Positions 59,769-64,000 of a stretch of DNA of 64,000 bases are shown here, one piece after another. The DNA lies in contig JAIWWG010000003.1 of the NCBI GenBank assembly GCA_025435555.1, positions 620,001 to 684,000 on the forward strand. The letters run 5' to 3'. A model generated the notes under the pieces. The model saw only the letters and a program-made list of their open reading frames with translations, was not told the DNA's origin and searched no databases. The stretch's first letter is position 1. Each line of letters opens with the position of its first letter. This DNA is from Chytriomyces cf. hyalinus JEL632 (Eukaryota > Chytridiomycota > Chytridiomycetes > Chytridiales > Chytriomycetaceae). The translations under genes were made by a program, and so were the position numbers.

Positions 59769-61201
59769 ATGAAGTTCCCAACACTCGCAACGCCGATTCA
59801 ACTCGGTTCTCTGACTTTAAAGAACAGGTGAGACAAGTATACTCGTCATGAGCGCCAAATTTGCCCGCGTTTCGTTTTGCTGACATGTGCCGTCTTCAGA
59901 GTCGTGATGGCCTCCCTTACCCGCAACCGCGCGTCCCCAGGTGGAGTTCCCAACGACATCATGGCTCTTTACTACTCTCAGCGATCCACGGCCGGTCTTA
60001 TCCTATCCGAGGGCACCTTCATCGAGGAAATTGGAGGAGGTTGACGTTCACCACTGCTTGTCCAACATCACAATTTAACACCAATCGTCTTTGTTAGAAT
60101 GGCTTTACGCTCCTGGAATTTACACTCCCGCACAAATTAACGGATGGCAAAAAGTCACCAACGCCGTGCACAAGAATAACAGTCTGATTTTCGCGCAACT
60201 TTGGCACATTGGCCGCGTCGCTCATCCTCACCATCAAGCGGGAAGACCCAACGTTGCTCCATCAGCCGTCAAGGCTGAAGGCGGAAAGTTTCGTCTTTTG
60301 GAGGGTGCTCCAGGATATGTCACCCCAACCCCCATTGATGACCCGTCTCATTACGTGGAAATTTACCGTAAAGCTGCGCGCTCTGCAAAAGAGGCTGGTT
60401 TTGATGGGGTCGAGTTGCATGCGGCAAACGGGTGTAAATATATTTTTTTGTGATGTTTGTGCATTTGTCCCAAGATTTGACAGCAACTTGATTGGCCCGA
60501 TTTTTTTTCACAGACTTGCCCCACCAATTCCTTGAATCTCATTCCAACAAGCGTACGGACGCATGGGGCGGCAGCGTTGAAAACCGCTCGCGTTTCGTGC
60601 TTGAAATCATCAAGACTTTTATTGCCGAGTGGGGAGACTCCAAACGCGTTGGCATCAAGCTCACTCCAGCTGGGGGGTACAATGACATGGGAGACTCGGA
60701 CGAAGATGCCAGAAAGCAGTACACGTACTTGGTGAGGAGATGACGCGTCGTTGAGAAGTTAATCGAAATTGTAACTGATACAACTCCAATTTAAAAAAAA
60801 AAAAGGTTCAAGAACTTGACAAACTCAACATTGGATACATTCAGCTTAGTCAAGGTTTCCCGCATCCACGAGCCAACAAACTCGTCGTGTTGGATGAATT
60901 TCGTCCACTCATCAAAAACGCGCTTGTCTTTAGCAATGCTGGCCTTACTGGCGAGGTTGCCGAAGATCAGGTGAATGGAAAAGGTGTTAAAGGTGGACCA
61001 ATCCATGCGGCCGTGTTCGGAAGAGCGTATATCGGTAAATATTTGAAGTGATGGCTTGTAATTGGCATTGACTGCTCGACATTCCCAGGCAACCCCAACC
61101 TTCCTGAGGTGCTGCAAACCGGAGCCACGGTTAAGGACTCTGACTACAAGCTGTACTACGACACGCATGACGACCCGTCCCGTGGTTACACTGACTACTG
61201 A
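59769..61201 (+). CDS. Old yellow enzyme (NADH:flavin oxidoreductase), paralogue 2
   Basis: Exons 59769-59827, 59900-60039, 60098-60433, 60514-60731, 60806-61034 and 61089-61201 (1095 nt, 364 aa). Exons 2 to 6 have exactly the same lengths as in paralogue 1 (140, 336, 218, 229, 113). Landmarks: [25 protein letters not shown] (split T|AC by intron 3), NKRTDAWGGSVENR and [14 protein letters not shown]. Intron 4 ends in an A-run with an AAG acceptor. The next gene starts immediately downstream on the same strand. Confidence 0.95.
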
Positions 61202-61272
61202 AACGGTTTTAAATCCGCCGATTTCAAATGGGTATCCTCCTGAATAAAATGTCAAAAATAAATTATATTCAC

Positions 61273-62620
61273 ATGGAAGCGAAAGACTCGCCGTTCTCGG
61301 TGCCGAAGTGGGGACCAACGAGCTACGTACGGGCGTTTGTTTACGTGGCGAGCGGCATGGCTGTGTCTGTGCAGTTGTTTGTACTGCTTGTTCTCTTGAC
61401 ACCCTTAGCCGTAGTTGCACCGCCTTTATTCAGGCTGATATCTCGCTGGGTGAGTGTCGCTAATCTGTTAGTTTCACTGGATCATCTGATCGTTGGTATT
61501 CCGCAGGCCGTTGGAGTTGTAACCAGCTGGGCGGTCGTTGTCTGGTCATGTTTCAATGGCCATGTGCGCTTTGTCCTCACAGGCGACGTGGCCAGTCTGA
61601 AGGACAGGGCTGTGTTCTTCTGCAACCATCAGACACTGCTGGACTGGTGGTTCCTGGGTCTGTTCACGTGAGTCCGTGTTGAGGCCTGCGACACAATGCC
61701 TGCTCACCAGTCCATGTTCTAGATGGCACGCAAACCGCATCGACGGCTACAAAATCATTCTCATGCACTATCTCCGAAACGTGCCTTTCTTTGGGTGGAT
61801 TGCGTACTTGGTCGGATTCATTTTCTTCAAGCAACGTTTGGCGATGGACCAAGAGACGCTTGCCTCAGCTTTGAACCCTATTCCGACGAGACCCAAGGAA
61901 CCGTTTTGGCTGTTCATCTTCCCCGAAGGTTTCCTCGTCCACAAACGAAACCTGCTCCGCACAAAGGACTATATTGAAAAGCTGAAACAAGAGCATCCAC
62001 CACCGAGCACCAAATACATCCCTCGCCAGCCAGAACACGTCATTTTGCCACGATCGAAAGGACTCTGGAACATAATTCAAATGCTTAACCCACGGGACGC
62101 GGTGGCTCCCGTGGACACGTTCGTTGATCTCACAATGGGTTACTGGCCCTCATCTCGCGGTTACGAATCGGGGCTGTACCCCGAACATGCCTACTCTCCC
62201 ATCAACGTGTTTGGAATCGGTGGAGCAAGCGTGCTGAGTGAGATGCATATTGATGTCCGTGTTTTGGACAAGGGTTTGTTGCGGACATTGAAGGGCCTCG
62301 ATGAAAATGATTTCGACGATTGGCTGAAAAAGTATTGGGAGGGTAAAGACGATTTTATGCGCCATTTCCACAAGAATGGCACGTTTGAAGGGTTCTCGCG
62401 CACGGTGGATTTGGGGAAACAGTCGCTCCCAGTCCACGAGCAACGGAATTACACGGACATGGGGTACGGAGCGACTCAGCGCTCTGGATTCACCGTTACC
62501 AGCGACGGGAAAGTTGTATTCACCGTGTTTCCGAAATTCAAGGACATCTTGAATCTCGGGATTGTGTTGGTGCTTCCCTGGGTTTTAGTTTCTGTTTTTG
62601 TGCGCGGATATTTGTTCTAA
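61273..62620 (+). CDS. PlsC-type lysophospholipid acyltransferase (LPLAT/AGPAT)
   Basis: Membrane acyltransferase of glycerolipid synthesis. Exons 61273-61449, 61507-61667 and 61723-62620 (1236 nt, 411 aa). An N-terminal hydrophobic region (VQLFVLLVLLTPLAVVAPP) and a C-terminal TM segment (ILNLGIVLVLPWVLVSV) flank the catalytic motif NHQTLLDWW (NHx4D) and FPEGFLVHKRN. Length and motifs fit the LCLAT1/CST26-like branch. An ATG at 61228 is also in frame but lies 26 bp after the OYE2 stop and before its AATAAA signals, so 61273 (MEAKDSPF) is preferred. Confidence 0.9.
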
Positions 62621-63032
62621 AAGTATGGGCACGTTTTTGTTTTGCTTGAAGTTGAGAATGCCGATGATTTCTGAAAGCTGAATAGGATACTCGCGCTGAT
62701 TTTATTGCTTGTGGTTCGTGTCTGGTGTCCGTGTTTGTGCTGGATGCAATGTGGTCTACAAGGTACTAAAGGTGATAAAGATGATCAGCCCAGTTTGATA
62801 TGTACGAATCGTTCATTAACTCACCGCGTCTGTGCACCGAGACTTCTTGCCTGAAGGCAAATGTGGAATGAGTAAAAAGCCTGAAAAAACCAAGGAAAAA
62901 ACTCGAGTGCGGGATAGGATACAATGCCAAACCACTCTCTAGTAAATATCGGCACACAGGGTGGTTGGACATCGTCAGAAGACCATCTTTTTATGCCTAA
63001 TTATTTTCTTAATAAATTCAAAAATATCCAAA
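62621..63032. other. Intergenic region before TRAP-alpha
   Basis: No gene seen; about 410 bp. Confidence 0.6.
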
Positions 63033-64000
63033 ATGAACAAGCTGTTGCAGTCGCTGCTCGCCCTTGTCACGCTGTTCGCTGTCGGTGGGTGGAATACGCA
63101 TTTATGAATGGGCCTCTCCGCTACTTCTAACCCGTCTCTTACGCTTCCTCGCTCCAGTGTTCGCCCAGAGAGAGCGTTTCGAGAAGGACGACTTTCTCGT
63201 GTCCATGAACAAGGAGATTGCACGTAACGGCGGCGCTCAGCGTACCACCGAATACCTCTCATTCGATGTCGTGTTCCCCAAGGGAAAAGACGCAGACAAT
63301 CGCAGTATGTATTCTTTATTTGACACGGAATATATCACCCAACCCAATTTATTTTTTACGCTGTAACCCAGAGTTTGTCTCTGGCGAACCATCCGAGGTG
63401 GTTGTTGGCGTCACAAACAAAGCTAAGCAGTCTACCGGAGTCTACGCTATCGGAGGTTACTTTGCGTACTCGTCGAACACTTCGAAGCCAATTCATGAGG
63501 TGCTGTCGCTGTTCCTGTTCAATTTCATATCTCTTCCATCTCTATCCATGGATTTATGACCGACGGGTGGATACTCCATATTGGTTTTAAACCAAGCGGA
63601 ATCAGGCGATGATAATTCAAGCGCCGAAAAAGTGAAAAGCTGGACTGGAAACTTTGCGAATATAAACACTGTCTTCAATCTTTTCCGAACGACGATCTGC
63701 GAAAACTAACTAACTCCGAACTCTACTCATCGCGCGAACAAATGCAGCTCCAACAAACCCGCTTCAACATTCGTCTTGAACCAAAGCAGCAGGCGTCACT
63801 GCCCCTCCGTTTCAACCCGGAAATGGAAGCTCAGGATCTTATCCTTGTCGTGAACGTTGACTACTTTGACAACGTGCGCTCTCGTTTGTTTTTCGAAATC
63901 TCAAAATGCGGCATTTAACAATTTTGTTTATGCATCACCAGGATGAAGCCCCACACCGCGTGATTGCTTTCGAGGGACCCGTTCAAATTATCCCAGCCGA
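63033..64000 (+). CDS. Translocon-associated protein subunit alpha (TRAP-alpha/IRC22), 5' part
   Basis: ER membrane protein next to the Sec61 translocon. Exons 63033-63084, 63158-63304, 63372-63499, 63748-63873 and 63942 to beyond the window. Signal peptide MNKLLQSLLALVTLFAV ends near VFAQ. Lumenal beta-sandwich: FVSGEPSEVVVGVTN, YAIGGYFAYSSN, LEPKQQASLPLRFNP, DLILVVNVDYFD. Joining at 63748, after a CTAACTAAC branch-like run and CAG, gives an alignment to animal TRAP-alpha without gaps in that part. The TM helix and cytosolic tail are outside the window. Confidence 0.88.

Overview
The window is a compact, intron-rich fungal nuclear sequence. Most genes have several short GT-AG introns of about 50-80 bp. 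The gene set mixes fungal families (Zn2Cys6 clusters, a Yap-type bZIP, KRE9/KNH-like wall proteins, old yellow enzymes) with families usually thought of as animal-like (rhodopsin-type 7TM receptor, sn-1 diacylglycerol lipase, tuberin/TSC2, ELMO-domain GAP, TRAP-alpha, arylamine N-acetyltransferase). I infer a zoosporic, chytrid-like early-diverging fungus; the sequence alone does not fix the species. For almost every multi-exon gene below the exon lengths sum to a multiple of three and the spliced product matches its family across the junctions, which is the main support for the models.

Layout. 0-5 kb (minus strand): the 5' part of a 7TM receptor, a Pol I factor TAF1A homologue carrying an unexpected double zinc cluster, and a secreted class 3 lipase. 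6-12 kb (plus): the MPE1/RBBP6 polyadenylation factor, two tandem arylamine N-acetyltransferases and a basic Ser/Thr-rich protein. 12.6-20.5 kb (minus): a very large diacylglycerol lipase, an old yellow enzyme and the SVP26/TEX261 cargo receptor. 21-25.7 kb: chaperonin CCT7, a SGNH hydrolase and a Sel1-repeat protein. 26-34.2 kb: a transposon-rich island with a gag-like relic, tRNA-Pro(AGG), a chromodomain Ty3/Gypsy element with identical LTRs, a solo LTR inserted inside it, and an older solo LTR abutting the same tRNA gene. 34.6-40.2 kb: five tandem KRE9/KNH-like GPI-anchored wall protein genes. 40.9-46.4 kb: a bZIP factor, a membrane protein with two SH3 domains and an ELMO-domain protein. 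46.5-57.6 kb: an F-box/ankyrin-like gene and a truncated copy of it, cytochrome b5 reductase, a second lipase, a cysteine-rich protein, a TMEM53-like hydrolase and TSC2. 58.5-64 kb (plus): a third lipase, a second old yellow enzyme, an acyltransferase and TRAP-alpha, which runs off the right edge.

How the genes relate. Three lipases and two old yellow enzymes are dispersed paralogues that keep identical intron positions; the lipase-OYE pair at 58.5-61.2 kb is adjacent. Secretory-pathway genes (TRAP-alpha, SVP26/TEX261) and secreted or wall products (lipases, KRE9-like array) are well represented. TSC2 and TAF1A point to growth control (TOR signalling and rRNA transcription). The most notable observations are the tandem Zn2Cys6 module inside TAF1A, the repeated LTR insertion just upstream of tRNA-Pro, the expanded diacylglycerol lipase, and the KRE9-like array with one member lacking a signal peptide.
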